Assembly: GCA_020025655.1 (NCBI GenBank)
Contig: JAHHRR010000002.1
Span: forward strand, 5,146-69,145
Direction of reading: 5' to 3'
Length of the DNA: 64,000 nt
From: Oscillospiraceae bacterium
Lineage (GTDB): Bacteria > Bacillota > Clostridia > Oscillospirales > Oscillospiraceae
In this document: positions 43,864 through 52,784 of the stretch, piece by piece
Numbering within the stretch: position 1 is the stretch's first letter
Layout: every line of letters starts with the position of its first letter
Notes under the pieces: generated by a model
What the model saw: the letters and a program-made list of their open reading frames with translations, nothing else
What the model was told of the DNA's origin: nothing
Databases searched by the model: none
Translations under genes and position numbers: made by a program

Positions 43864-45735
43864 TTATTCAAAAATTATCTTGCAGCCGCCCAGATTTACT
43901 TTCAGATTCTCAATATCTTCTTTCTCAAGCGGGTTGCCGCTCAGATTAAGAGTTTTAAGGTTTTTGAGATTTATGAGCTTTGCAGCAGAGCTTATATTGT
44001 TGTTTGCAAGGTTCAGCTCTTCAAGACCTGTGAGGGCAGCAAGCGGGCTTATATCCGTAATACTGTTTGAGCTGAGGTCAAGAGTTTTGATGCTGAACTT
44101 TGAAAGGCTGTACTGGAGATAGTACACGTTTTCAATGCTGTTTGAGCTGAGATTTACATTTACAAGTGCCGTCATGTTTGTAATTGGCGAGATATTGCTA
44201 AGGCTGCACGAGCTGAGGTCCAGATCCTTTGCGTCGCTGCGCACCTTTATTTCTCCGAATGCCACTGAATAGTGAAGTTCAGAATGGTTGATTATGCAGC
44301 CTCTCAGAGCGCCTTTAAGCTCATCAACAGACTCGCCGCTTAAATCGGGATTATCTTCTATTCCCAGTCGCTGCAGAGAATAAAGCTCATCCAGATATTT
44401 TATTCCCTCATCGTTAAGACCCGTCTTGGTAAGGCCCAGTATCTGAATTTTAGGCATATTTTCAAATCCCGAAAAATCTCCTATCGGGTTATTTGAAAGA
44501 TCCAGCACTCTCAGATTCTCCATGGACCCGAAAGCCGCAGTTGCGGCAACTCGGTTGCCGGCTGCAAGTACAGTATCGAGATTTTTAAGACCCATCAGCG
44601 GGCGCATATCCCCGATAAGGTTATTTGAAGCATTCAGCCATGAAAGCTGCGGCAGATTCATAACAGCATACAGGTCTGAAATTTTGTTATTGCTTATATT
44701 AAGCTTTTCAAGGTTTCTGCACTCAGCAACAGCTGCTATGTTGGTAAGTCCCATACCGCTCAAATCCAGTTCCTTCACCTCTGAAGAAAAGCTCTTTCCG
44801 CCGATGCTGATGGTAAAGCCATCTTCATCCTCTCCGGAATCGGTATAAATCGAACAGTTAGGGAGACTTGCAGACAGCTTTTCAAGCTGCTGCGGCTGAA
44901 TATTTATTCCACGCAGGCTCAAAAAGCTTAGATTTTTCAGCTCCAGTAAAGGCTTCAGCGCCTTAATCGGGTTATTATCAAGATACAAAGCTTTAAGGCC
45001 CTGAAGCTTTGCAAGCGGACTTATATCCTGAATCAGGTTATCATTGAGGTTCAGGCTGACAAGGCTTTTGATTCCCGAAACGGCCCCGATATTTTCGATA
45101 TCATTATCTGCAAGAGATAGACGTTCCAGACAGGTGAAGCTGCCGATTTGCTCGATATCCTCATCTTTAAGTCCCTTGTCATCGAGCTTAATAATTCTTT
45201 CTTTCCGGTTAAACTTCTCACCGGCAAGCCGGAGTTTATCAGACTCCATAAGTTCTATTTTTTCCTGCTGAAGTCTCGCAATTCTTCTTGTTACAGATAT
45301 ATCTCTGCTCTCTGTCTTTTTAAGAGCTTCAATGGCCTTATCAAGATTTCCGAGTTCTTCATAGCAGTCTGCCATAAGCATAAGACATTCTTTTTTCTGC
45401 TCTGCGCTCGCAGAATCACAAGCTTTTCTGAGCATGGTAAGAGCATTATCATACTCCTCCTGACCGTAAAAATCCGCTGCTTTTGTGATGTAGGTGTCAT
45501 AGTCTTTCTTATTGGAATGAATAAGAAAGACCGAGCACAAAATCACAAGTACAGCCGCAAGAGCAGCGCATATTATAAATATATATTTCTTGTTGAAATT
45601 ATATTTTTTCTTAAAAACAGGCGGTTTAAAGGCAGGAGCTTTGTATGCCGTATGCTCCCCTTCTACACGCTTTTTTCTCCTTGTCCAGCTGCCTGTTACA
45701 GCAGCATGAGACCCGGAGTGTTTTTCTCTGCCCAT
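43864..45735 (-). CDS. Membrane-anchored TPR and leucine-rich-repeat protein
   Basis: A 623-residue protein with a basic cytoplasmic N-terminus (about 50 residues), one membrane helix at about 52-72, and then an extracytoplasmic part. Residues about 80-140 look like TPR repeats (AADFYGQEEYDNALTMLRKA). From about 190 to the end are many SDS22/internalin-like leucine-rich repeats (LVSLNLNDNLIQDISPLAKL). No LPXTG or other wall anchor is seen. It may bind a protein or peptidoglycan partner. It is followed after 2 nt upstream by a polytopic membrane protein, so the two may work together. Confidence 0.85.
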   Translation of the reverse strand: MGREKHSGSHAAVTGSWTRRKKRVEGEHTAYKAPAFKPPVFKKKYNFNKKYIFIICAALAAVLVILCSVFLIHSNKKDYDTYITKAADFYGQEEYDNALTMLRKACDSASAEQKKECLMLMADCYEELGNLDKAIEALKKTESRDISVTRRIARLQQEKIELMESDKLRLAGEKFNRKERIIKLDDKGLKDEDIEQIGSFTCLERLSLADNDIENIGAVSGIKSLVSLNLNDNLIQDISPLAKLQGLKALYLDNNPIKALKPLLELKNLSFLSLRGINIQPQQLEKLSASLPNCSIYTDSGEDEDGFTISIGGKSFSSEVKELDLSGMGLTNIAAVAECRNLEKLNISNNKISDLYAVMNLPQLSWLNASNNLIGDMRPLMGLKNLDTVLAAGNRVAATAAFGSMENLRVLDLSNNPIGDFSGFENMPKIQILGLTKTGLNDEGIKYLDELYSLQRLGIEDNPDLSGESVDELKGALRGCIINHSELHYSVAFGEIKVRSDAKDLDLSSCSLSNISPITNMTALVNVNLSSNSIENVYYLQYSLSKFSIKTLDLSSNSITDISPLAALTGLEELNLANNNISSAAKLINLKNLKTLNLSGNPLEKEDIENLKVNLGGCKIIFE

Positions 45736-45737
45736 GC

Positions 45738-46475
45738 TTATTCTCCCGCTTCAGTATTATCGTTTTCTTTTTCTGTATTATCGGTTCTGTTGTTTTCTTC
45801 AGATGAACTGTTCTCTTCACAGGCTGCTGTCTCTGTCTGACTGTCATCCTTGTTTTTGAACTTTGTAAAAATCTTAGGAGCCTTTATCTTAGGCAGCTTT
45901 TCCTTCTCAAGCTCACTCTTGGGTTTCTTCATTGCAAGTGCAGTAAACAGAAGGCTCAGCAGAATACAAAGTACGGAAATTTCCTGCAGGCCGTCGGAAA
46001 GCGTAACCGGATTCACCTTATCTCCCAGTCTGCTGAAATCATAAATAACATGAATTATAAACGGCAGACCGAAAACCGGAACCAGCGGCCATTTTGTACG
46101 CACTATTCCGAAAGCTGTGGCGGAATAAAGAAATGCGGTTGCAATATAAGCAATTATGCTGATCAGCATTTTCCACCACACAAATTCGGTAGCTTTGATT
46201 ATAAAGAATACAGCACCTAAAATAACCGGAATACTGCTCAGTGAGAAAAACTTTCTTCCGAGAAGCATCAGGCTCAATGCAAAAAGCACATTGCAGACTA
46301 TGGGCAGAACTATCTGGGTTGTGGTATAAAAAGCATTATCCCAATATCCCCAGCAGCCTATAATCCGCAAAACCGCTGAGGCCGCCATGAAAAGAATGGC
46401 TCCCCGTATAAATATGTTCTCTTTATCAACGGAAAACTTTACTCTGTCCTGCTTGGAAATGTTTTCATTCATCAT
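45738..46475 (-). CDS. Polytopic membrane protein of unknown function
   Basis: A 245-residue protein with about six membrane helices between residues 22 and 185, then a highly charged, Glu/Asn/Ser-rich cytoplasmic tail of about 60 residues (EENSSSEENNRTDNTEKEND). No family is recognised. It directly precedes the TPR-LRR gene, with only 2 nt between stop and start, which implies co-expression. Confidence 0.8.
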   Translation of the reverse strand: MMNENISKQDRVKFSVDKENIFIRGAILFMAASAVLRIIGCWGYWDNAFYTTTQIVLPIVCNVLFALSLMLLGRKFFSLSSIPVILGAVFFIIKATEFVWWKMLISIIAYIATAFLYSATAFGIVRTKWPLVPVFGLPFIIHVIYDFSRLGDKVNPVTLSDGLQEISVLCILLSLLFTALAMKKPKSELEKEKLPKIKAPKIFTKFKNKDDSQTETAACEENSSSEENNRTDNTEKENDNTEAGE

Positions 46476-46509
46476 TATCCCGGCTTTCTTTATTTAATGT
46501 ACAGGCTGC

Positions 46510-47745
46510 TTAGTCCTGAGCCCAGCGGCCGTTTTTAAATATCTGCACAACGCTTCCGTCTGCACATATACCCTTAATATCGAGGTCAGGTGCGCCGATC
46601 ATGAAGTCCTCATGGTTCATGGAGTCGTTAACACCCATATCACGCAGCTCCTCATTTGTGTACTTCCAGTATTCATCTATGCAGCTGGAATATCCTCTGC
46701 CCAGTGCCAGATGGCAGGATGCGTTTTCATCGAACAGAGTGCTGTAAAACAGAACTCCACTCTCTCTGATGGGGCTTTCCCAGGGTACCAGAGCACATTC
46801 ACCCAGCATGGAGGCACCTTCATCCATGCCTACCATAACCTTGAGAGCTTCCTCGTTTTTCTCTGCCTTAACCTCTACTACCTTTCCCTCGTGGAAACGT
46901 ACTGAGAAATTATCAATCAGATTTCCCTCATAGGAAAGGGGTCTGGTTGAATATACAATACCCTCGGCCTGACCCTTCATAGGAGTTGTGAAAACCTCCT
47001 CAGAGGGAATATTGGCGTTATACCAGACATCCTTGCCGGGCAGCTCCTCTGCACCGCCGCAGAAAAGGCAGTTGGGTATAAGTCCGACTTCAAAGTCAGT
47101 TCCGGTAAGGTCGCTCTTGTAAACAAGCTTTCTGAGCTGGAGTGAGTTAAGCCACTTGCAGCGGCGGGCAAGATTTTCGTTGTGGATTCTCCACTCCTCC
47201 ATGGGGTCCTCGCCGTCAGCCTTGGAGCATTTCAGAATAAGCTCCCAGAGCTTTTCCACAGCATCCTCAACAGGCAGCTCAGGGAACACCTTCTTTGCCC
47301 ACTTTTTGCCGGGAACTGCTGCAACACACCACTGATATTTATTCTCCATAAGGTCGTTGTAGGGCTTAATAACCTTGTAGCGGTTCTGCTGTGCAAGGGC
47401 AAACTTTGCATTGTCAATGCCGCTCAGACCGTCCGGATCATCAGAATCAAGATATACACTGGCAGGAAGAGTTTCAGATTTGTATTTAAGCTTCTCCTCT
47501 TCCCATTTTAATACACTGCCGAGATTTTCAGCAGACTGGTATTTTACATTCAGTCTGGTCATAGGCATAAAGCGCCACTCAATATTAACAACAGATGCAC
47601 CGGCTTCGTAACATTCCTCAGCCAGCATTTCAATAAATTCTATCTGTTCAGGCTCGGTGCGGATGACGACCTCCTGGCCGGGCATGATGTTAAGACCGGT
47701 TCTTGCAATAAGTCTTGCATAATTTCTTAGCTTTTTTATATCCAT
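46510..47745 (-). CDS. M29-family aminopeptidase (AmpS/PepS type)
   Basis: Cytoplasmic metallo-aminopeptidase of 411 residues with a two-metal site. Typical features are FSVRFHEGKVVEV, GECALVP, FDENASCHLALGRGY (Glu and His ligands) and NHEDFMIGAPDLDI (His and Asp ligands). The chosen ATG (MDIKKLRNYARLIARTG) follows CGGAG and matches family length; the open frame upstream lacks a ribosome site. It peels single residues from peptides. Confidence 0.93.
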   Translation of the reverse strand: MDIKKLRNYARLIARTGLNIMPGQEVVIRTEPEQIEFIEMLAEECYEAGASVVNIEWRFMPMTRLNVKYQSAENLGSVLKWEEEKLKYKSETLPASVYLDSDDPDGLSGIDNAKFALAQQNRYKVIKPYNDLMENKYQWCVAAVPGKKWAKKVFPELPVEDAVEKLWELILKCSKADGEDPMEEWRIHNENLARRCKWLNSLQLRKLVYKSDLTGTDFEVGLIPNCLFCGGAEELPGKDVWYNANIPSEEVFTTPMKGQAEGIVYSTRPLSYEGNLIDNFSVRFHEGKVVEVKAEKNEEALKVMVGMDEGASMLGECALVPWESPIRESGVLFYSTLFDENASCHLALGRGYSSCIDEYWKYTNEELRDMGVNDSMNHEDFMIGAPDLDIKGICADGSVVQIFKNGRWAQD

Positions 47746-47920
47746 TTTTTTACTCCGTTTAAAAATAATTTTACAGTATATTATATCACGCTCCACACAT
47801 AACCGCAAGTATTGGCAAAACTTACTGCAAATTATTCTATATTCTTCTTGACACAAAAAGTTTATTCCGCTAATATTGATATAAAGATTGTATAAAGAAC
47901 ATTACAGAAAGGACTACCGA

Positions 47921-48415
47921 ATGAACACTGAGAAAAAAGAAAAACTGCGTGACAGATTAAGGTATAAAATCCACGGCTATTGCGATATAGTAGAGCTTGC
48001 GCTTGCAATAATCGTAGGTCTTGTACTCGTGTACAAAGGTGTATGCTACCTTGTGACTTATATAGGTTTTGCTGATATTCTCACCAACACCTCCGGCTTC
48101 CAGACCTTTTTGAAGAATATCTTCATACTCGTCGTCGGCATCGAGTTTATAAAAATGCTTCTGAAGCCGAACGTCAAAAACGTAATTGATGTGCTCATAT
48201 TCCTTGTCACCCGTCATGTCATCATCGACCACAGCTCCCCTGCCGGAATGCTGCTGTGCGTTATTTCCATCATACTGCTTTACGGATTCCTGTTCTTCAT
48301 ACGTTATATGAAAGTCAAGGATGAAAACTTCCGTGAGGCGGTGGATTATCCCCACGAACCACGGGAAGCTGCTTTACATACCGAAAAGACTAAAGACAGC
48401 AATGATGCAAAATAA
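47921..48415 (+). CDS. PsiE-like membrane protein
   Basis: A 164-residue protein with four hydrophobic helices and charged ends. The pattern of FILVVGIEFIKMLLKPNVKN followed by LVTRHVIIDHSS resembles the PsiE family (phosphate-starvation-inducible E), whose function is not established. The ATG follows AAAGGA by 7 nt. It has its own terminator, and the divergent neighbour is the M29 aminopeptidase. Confidence 0.75.
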   Translation: MNTEKKEKLRDRLRYKIHGYCDIVELALAIIVGLVLVYKGVCYLVTYIGFADILTNTSGFQTFLKNIFILVVGIEFIKMLLKPNVKNVIDVLIFLVTRHVIIDHSSPAGMLLCVISIILLYGFLFFIRYMKVKDENFREAVDYPHEPREAALHTEKTKDSNDAK

Positions 48416-48420
48416 ACTCA

Positions 48421-48457
48421 AAAGCCTGAATCAGAAATCTGATTCAGGCTTTTTCTT
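48421..48457 (+). terminator. Intrinsic terminator of the PsiE-like gene
   Basis: AAAGCCTGAATCAG/CTGATTCAGGCTTT 14-bp stem, loop AAAT, then a T run. Confidence 0.9.
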
Positions 48458-48570
48458 GTTTTGGCGACAGTAAGATGGTATAATATTTCAAGTTTTATGT
48501 ATCGGAATACATAATTAAAATACCTGTATAAACGGTATTTCGGAAAGAAAATTTTACGGGAGTGACAGAA

Positions 48571-49212
48571 ATGAATAACACCATGATTGCCGGAATGTTA
48601 TGGGGAAAACAGCTCAATGCCGATTATAAAATTCAGGCTATGCTATGTTCTCCGTACGCAATTCCCCTGCTGTGCGCCTACAAGTCTCTTGAAACCGATG
48701 TCATTTACAAAAGCCGTATCCACGGTCAGGGGCATATTGAACGGGTAATGCTTCTGGGCGCAATGATAGCCAGAGCCGAAAAACTCACACGACACGAAAC
48801 AGAGCTTTTGCTTTTTGCCTGCTCCTACCATGATATAGGCAGAGTAGATGACCGCAAGGATGATCTTCACGGCAGACGTTCGTCGGCAATGATTGTGGAA
48901 AAGGGTCTGTGGGAGCGTTTCGGTGAAGGAAACGCTGATGAACTTTGTGCTGTTCAGGCTGCTGTATGCACTCACTCCGTAAACGACAGTATGCTCGACG
49001 AGATTGCCGCAGAATACGGAGTTAAGGATGAGCTTATGCCGCTCTGCCGCAAACTCTGCTTCTGTCTTAAGGATGCTGATAATCTGGACAGAGTCAGACT
49101 GCATGACCTTGACCCGAAGCATCTCCGCCACGAAAGCAGTCTGAATTTAGTAAAGACTGCGGAGTACATATTCAGCGAATACATCAAAAATAAAGATATC
49201 CAGTTCAGCTGA
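48571..49212 (+). CDS. HD-domain phosphohydrolase
   Basis: A 213-residue protein. The metal site consists of His in HGQGHIERV, His-Asp in YHDIGRVDD and a later Asp in LKDADNLDRVRL. HD enzymes of this size hydrolyse nucleotides or phosphodiesters, but the substrate is unknown. The ATG is 8 nt after GGGAG; an in-frame GTG overlaps that site and is not used. Two terminators follow. Confidence 0.88.
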   Translation: MNNTMIAGMLWGKQLNADYKIQAMLCSPYAIPLLCAYKSLETDVIYKSRIHGQGHIERVMLLGAMIARAEKLTRHETELLLFACSYHDIGRVDDRKDDLHGRRSSAMIVEKGLWERFGEGNADELCAVQAAVCTHSVNDSMLDEIAAEYGVKDELMPLCRKLCFCLKDADNLDRVRLHDLDPKHLRHESSLNLVKTAEYIFSEYIKNKDIQFS

Positions 49213-49245
49213 TAAAGGAACCACAAGAAGATAAATAGCACAGAG

Positions 49246-49288
49246 AAAGACCCTCTTCCCGCTGTTTTTACAGGGAACAAGGGTCTTT
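49246..49288 (+). terminator. Terminator hairpin of the HD gene
   Basis: AAAGACCCT/AGGGTCTTT around a long loop, with a T run. Confidence 0.6.
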
Positions 49289-49297
49289 TCAGTAAGA

Positions 49298-49325
49298 AAA
49301 AAGCACCGGAAAACCGGTGCTTTTT
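49298..49325. terminator. Intrinsic terminator (bidirectional)
   Basis: AAAAAGCACCGG/CCGGTGCTTTTT perfect 12-bp stem, loop AAAA. It serves the HD gene and the rubredoxin gene. Confidence 0.9.
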
Positions 49326-49336
49326 ATTTTTAATTT

Positions 49337-49471
49337 TTACTCTTCGGGTGAGAATTCATCCTTACCTGCTCCGCAAAGCTCGCAGGCGAAATCTTCGGGG
49401 AGATCTTCCCACTTAACGCCGGATTCTTCTTCATCATAGACCCAGCCGCAGAGATTGCAAACGTAACGCAT
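49337..49471 (-). CDS. rd: Short rubredoxin
   Basis: A 44-residue electron carrier. The iron ligands are CNLCGWVY and [11 protein letters not shown]. The usual 52-54-residue protein has a loop DPxxGxxPGTxFEDLP; here the middle is shortened to [16 protein letters not shown], as in the 45-residue rubredoxin of Desulfovibrio desulfuricans. AGGAGG precedes the ATG. Neighbouring reverse rubrerythrin, flavin reductase and a PerR-like regulator suggest it donates electrons for peroxide or oxygen removal. Confidence 0.93.
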   Translation of the reverse strand: MRYVCNLCGWVYDEEESGVKWEDLPEDFACELCGAGKDEFSPEE

Positions 49472-49640
49472 TGTTTTTCCTCCTCATTGAATAATATTCT
49501 TATAAGTACAGCGTTTTGCTGTCAAAAATTCGTATACAGCTGCCGCCCATGATATCTATATATCAAATATTATTCTCTGGTTTGAGGAAATACAGGCGGC
49601 AATCTTTTTCTAAAGAGGCCGTTGAACGACCTCTTTCAGT

Positions 49641-50135
49641 TTAAACTTTCGGTCTAATTTCCTTGTGGTAGTGAGCGTAGGTGCAGGAAGCATCTCTGCT
49701 CAGAACCTTACTTTCCGTTACCTCGCCTATAAACAGCATATGGCTGCCCAGATCTTTTTTATCTATGACTTCACAGCTGAAAAAGGCGTTGGTATTTTCG
49801 CAGATATAATTTATACCGTTGCATGAGCGCTCAGTTGCTTTAAAGTCGCTGAACTTGTCCACGTCTCGGCTTGACTGCATACCAAAGTGACGGATAGTTT
49901 CAAAAGGTACATTATCGGTAAGAACACTTACATTGAATTTACCGGTTTTCTCGATAACTTCACGGGTTTTGTTACCGGTCTGGACTGAAATCACCAGTCT
50001 CACAGGCTGATTTGCGGCCTGAACACAGGTGTTGGCTATAAAACCATAGTCCTTATCATCCCTGGCTGTAATAACAAACAGACCGTAGGATAAATTTCTC
50101 AGGGCCTTAGGGTCCTGTTCGGGTTTCGGCTGATT
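49641..50135 (-). CDS. FMN-binding flavin reductase domain without its own start codon
   Basis: A flavin-reductase/flavoredoxin-like domain of about 160 residues: KALRNLSYGLFVITARD opens it, with CVQAANQPVRLVISVQTGNK and the closing SCTYAHYHKEI. There is no ATG, GTG or TTG in frame near the conserved start, where homologues have MDxKAL; here the codons read [12 protein letters not shown]. The frame is +1 relative to the end of the rubrerythrin gene, and the two are contiguous. It may be made by frameshift from that gene, start at a rare codon, or be inactivated. The coordinates start at the open frame by the rubrerythrin stop. Confidence 0.7.
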   Translation of the reverse strand, partial: NQPKPEQDPKALRNLSYGLFVITARDDKDYGFIANTCVQAANQPVRLVISVQTGNKTREVIEKTGKFNVSVLTDNVPFETIRHFGMQSSRDVDKFSDFKATERSCNGINYICENTNAFFSCEVIDKKDLGSHMLFIGEVTESKVLSRDASCTYAHYHKEIRPKV

Positions 50136-50700
50136 AGTGAAAGTAGCGCTCCAGCAGACCCTTGAATGCCTTTCCGTGGCGAGCCTCGTCACGTGCCATT
50201 TCGTGAACGGTATCGTGGATTGCATCCAGATTGTACTTCTTGGCAAGCTTTGCAAGCTCGAACTTACCTGCGGTTGCGCCGTTCTCGGCCTCTACACGCA
50301 TCTCAAGGTTCTTCTTGGTGGAGTCGGTCAGAACCTCGCCCAGCATCTCTGCAAACTTTGCAGCGTGCTCAGCCTCTTCAAGACCTGCCTTCTCCCAGTA
50401 CATACCGATTTCGGGGTAACCCTCACGGTGTGCAACTCTTGCCATTGCAAGGTACATACCAACCTCGGAGCACTCGCCCTCGAAGTTTGCACGCAGACCG
50501 TTGATGATCTCTTCTCTGACTTCCTCGGGAACATCAGCGCCGAACTGCTTGCCGACACCGACAACGTGCTCAGCTGCCCAGCTCATATCTTCCTTCTGCT
50601 CGATGAACTTGGAACCGGGGACTTTGCAAACGGGGCAAAACTCGGGAGCGGTCTCACCCTCATGAACGTAACCACATACAGGACATACCCATTTTTTCAT
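50134..50700 (-). CDS. Reverse rubrerythrin (rubredoxin-first rubrerythrin)
   Basis: Peroxide-reducing di-iron protein of 188 residues. The rubredoxin centre is at the N-terminus, [15 protein letters not shown] and FCPVCKVPG, followed by the ferritin-like domain with [23 protein letters not shown] and [12 protein letters not shown] as di-iron ligands. This order is the reverse-rubrerythrin type of clostridia. The ATG is 8 nt after GGAGG. A flavin-reductase frame starts at its stop codon, so the ancestral protein may have been a fusion. Confidence 0.95.
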   Translation of the reverse strand: MKKWVCPVCGYVHEGETAPEFCPVCKVPGSKFIEQKEDMSWAAEHVVGVGKQFGADVPEEVREEIINGLRANFEGECSEVGMYLAMARVAHREGYPEIGMYWEKAGLEEAEHAAKFAEMLGEVLTDSTKKNLEMRVEAENGATAGKFELAKLAKKYNLDAIHDTVHEMARDEARHGKAFKGLLERYFH

Positions 50701-50773
50701 ATTAATTTCCTCCAAAAAAATCATTTGTAAATTGTTAATTTATATATTTCACTGCTTAGCAGTAAAAAGCATT

Positions 50774-51163
50774 TTATTTTCTGCACTCGGCGCAGATACC
50801 TTCAAAGCACAATGAATGGCTTAAAATTTTACAGCCTGTTTCTTCTTCGATACTCTCGTACAGGCTCTGAGCGCTGTCTGTCATATCAAGGTCCATAACC
50901 CTTTCACATACCCTGCACACGAAGTGGGCGTGGGGATCGGTTCTGGCATCATATCTTGTGTGGCCGCCTTCATGGCTTACACTAATAACCATTCCGTCAG
51001 CTTCAAGTACAGACAGGTTTCTGTATACCGTACCCAGACTGAGTTCGGGATAATCACCCTTCAGGCTGTCATACAGCATCTCAGCGGTTGGGTGAGCTTT
51101 TGATTTTGCGAGGGCCTCATATACGGCCTCTCTTTTTTTACTTTTGTTTCTTTTTACAACCAT
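50774..51163 (-). CDS. perR: Fur-family regulator, PerR-like
   Basis: A 129-residue repressor. The winged helix contains LSLGTVYRNLSVLEADGMV, and zinc Cys pairs are CRVC and CAEC near the C-terminus. HTRYDARTDPHAHFVC holds the sensor His/Asp residues that fit PerR. It is upstream of, and in the same direction as, reverse rubrerythrin, matching peroxide-stress control. The ribosome site (GGTGAG, 4 nt spacing) is suboptimal. A PerR-box-like core AATCATT lies in the upstream region, weakly. Confidence 0.82.
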   Translation of the reverse strand: MVVKRNKSKKREAVYEALAKSKAHPTAEMLYDSLKGDYPELSLGTVYRNLSVLEADGMVISVSHEGGHTRYDARTDPHAHFVCRVCERVMDLDMTDSAQSLYESIEEETGCKILSHSLCFEGICAECRK

Positions 51164-51282
51164 CGATCTCACCGTTGATTTTCAAAATCAGTAATCATTC
51201 TTAATTTTGTGGCTTTAATATAACATGACTTTTAAGCTTTGTAAAGAGTTTTTTTCGAAATTTTTCAACTTTTTTGGTTAGT

Positions 51283-52356
51283 TTAATCTAACTGTTTGTT
51301 CAGTTCGCAAAGAGCCGGTGCAGCCGCATCTCCGAATAATCTTATAGCAGCCAGTGCCTCCTGCAAGGTATTGCCGGAGCTGCCGACTTCGATTATAAGA
51401 GAGCCTTTTGTAAGCTGCTGATTATACCGCTCACGCACAAGGGAAACAGGACGCATAAGGCTTGGATGTCTGGCCGTAACCGCATTCTGGAGATAGAGTG
51501 CAAGGGAAAGATTTGTCTTCCAGTCGGGATGATAAAGCCCGCTGTTGTCAGATCCCGCCAGAAGCATAATCTGACTTGCGCAAACGCCCTTTTCCTCCGC
51601 CATGGTTTTATATACAACGCCGTTTGCCCCCAGCGCATCTCTGTGTACATCCAGCACCACAGCGATATCAGGATACTGCTCCAGATATTTTTCCACGGCC
51701 TCGCCCGAGCGTCTGTAAGAGCCTGTGTAGCTTGGGTAATCGTAAATCTCTCTGTCGTGGATAACCCGCAGCCCAGCCTCCTCGAAAATTTTTGTAAGCT
51801 CGTCCCCTATTCTTATAATATTGAACTCCTTGTTGGCTGTACGGTGATCGTCATTAGATTCATAGTGGTCAAGTCCCGCCTGAGTGTAGGCTTCGCTGCC
51901 GTGGGTATGTATTATAAGTATCTGCGGCCCCTCTTCCGGCAGAACTATGCCGGGCTTTTGCGAAAGCATCTCCCGTACATCAATTTCATAGGATGTTGCA
52001 TTTTTTATGCTCAGTCCGCCCTGAATACAGGTTTCTCTGATTTCCTCATCCCATACAGTTTCCATTACCGCACGCAGCGGTTCTGTTTCCGCCTCGCATG
52101 ATATCTCCTCTTCCTCAGCAGGCTCCTCTTCAGGCTTCGGCTGCTGCTCTGCCTGCCCGCTCTCGCTCTGCGCCTGCACAGGTGCAGTTTCTGCATCCTG
52201 CGGTTGTGTCTCCTGCACATCCGCATTTACGCTTTCCTCTGCAACCGTTTCCTTAATCAGCTTTTCTCCGCGGATTTTCAAAAAGCCCTCTGCCGACAGC
52301 AGATATACACACAGTATCAGTAATGCCGCCAACGCCATTTTCTTGTTAAACTCCAT
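51283..52356 (-). CDS. spoIIP: Stage II sporulation protein P (SpoIIP)
   Basis: Peptidoglycan hydrolase (amidase and endopeptidase) needed for engulfment. It has 357 residues: an N-terminal membrane anchor (MALAALLILCVYLLSA), an acidic Glu/Gln/Pro tether at about residues 45-90, and the catalytic domain with ILIIHTHGSEAY, AVVLDVHRDA and IIEVGSSGNTL. This gene is the direct evidence that the organism forms endospores. AAGGCGGTG precedes the ATG. Confidence 0.95.
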   Translation of the reverse strand: MEFNKKMALAALLILCVYLLSAEGFLKIRGEKLIKETVAEESVNADVQETQPQDAETAPVQAQSESGQAEQQPKPEEEPAEEEEISCEAETEPLRAVMETVWDEEIRETCIQGGLSIKNATSYEIDVREMLSQKPGIVLPEEGPQILIIHTHGSEAYTQAGLDHYESNDDHRTANKEFNIIRIGDELTKIFEEAGLRVIHDREIYDYPSYTGSYRRSGEAVEKYLEQYPDIAVVLDVHRDALGANGVVYKTMAEEKGVCASQIMLLAGSDNSGLYHPDWKTNLSLALYLQNAVTARHPSLMRPVSLVRERYNQQLTKGSLIIEVGSSGNTLQEALAAIRLFGDAAAPALCELNKQLD

Positions 52357-52532
52357 ATTGCACCGCCTTCATCTTAAAGCTTGTTACAATATACCTATGA
52401 AGCAGCTTCATTTTTATTCCTTTCCGTGTACCCTGTATATTGAAAAGAAATGTCGGCTGTGTTATATTTTTTCATGATATCGAAAAAAGTTGAAGGGTGA
52501 AGAAAAACCCTGAATTACAGGAGGAAATCCAT

Positions 52533-52784
52533 ATGAAAGTATCATATAGACCCAAGGGCGTCTGTTCCCAGCTCATGCAGATTGATGTTGAGGACGGCAA
52601 GCTCGTTGACCTGGAAGTTATCGGCGGATGCGACGGCAACCTTAAAGGTATCTCAAAGCTCGTTAAAGGCATGGAGATTGATGATGTTATAAATCGCCTT
52701 GAAGGTATCTGCTGCGGCCGTAAAAAGACCTCATGTCCCGATCAGCTCGCTCAGGCTCTGAAGCTTATCCGTGACAGAGAATGA
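52533..52784 (+). CDS. TSCPD-domain protein (TIGR03905 type)
   Basis: An 83-residue protein with the family pattern: GVCSQLMQIDVEDGKL, GGCDGNLKGISKLVKGM and GICCGRKKTSCPDQLAQA. TSCPD Cys residues also occur at the C-terminus of some ribonucleotide reductases, but the stand-alone function is unknown. AGGAGG precedes the ATG, and the stop overlaps the SleB-like gene by 4 nt. Confidence 0.9.
   Translation: MKVSYRPKGVCSQLMQIDVEDGKLVDLEVIGGCDGNLKGISKLVKGMEIDDVINRLEGICCGRKKTSCPDQLAQALKLIRDRE

Noticed and set aside
51164..51230. PerR box upstream of the Fur-family gene
   Set aside because: Only the AATCATT core is kept and the flanks mismatch, so I did not list it as a site.
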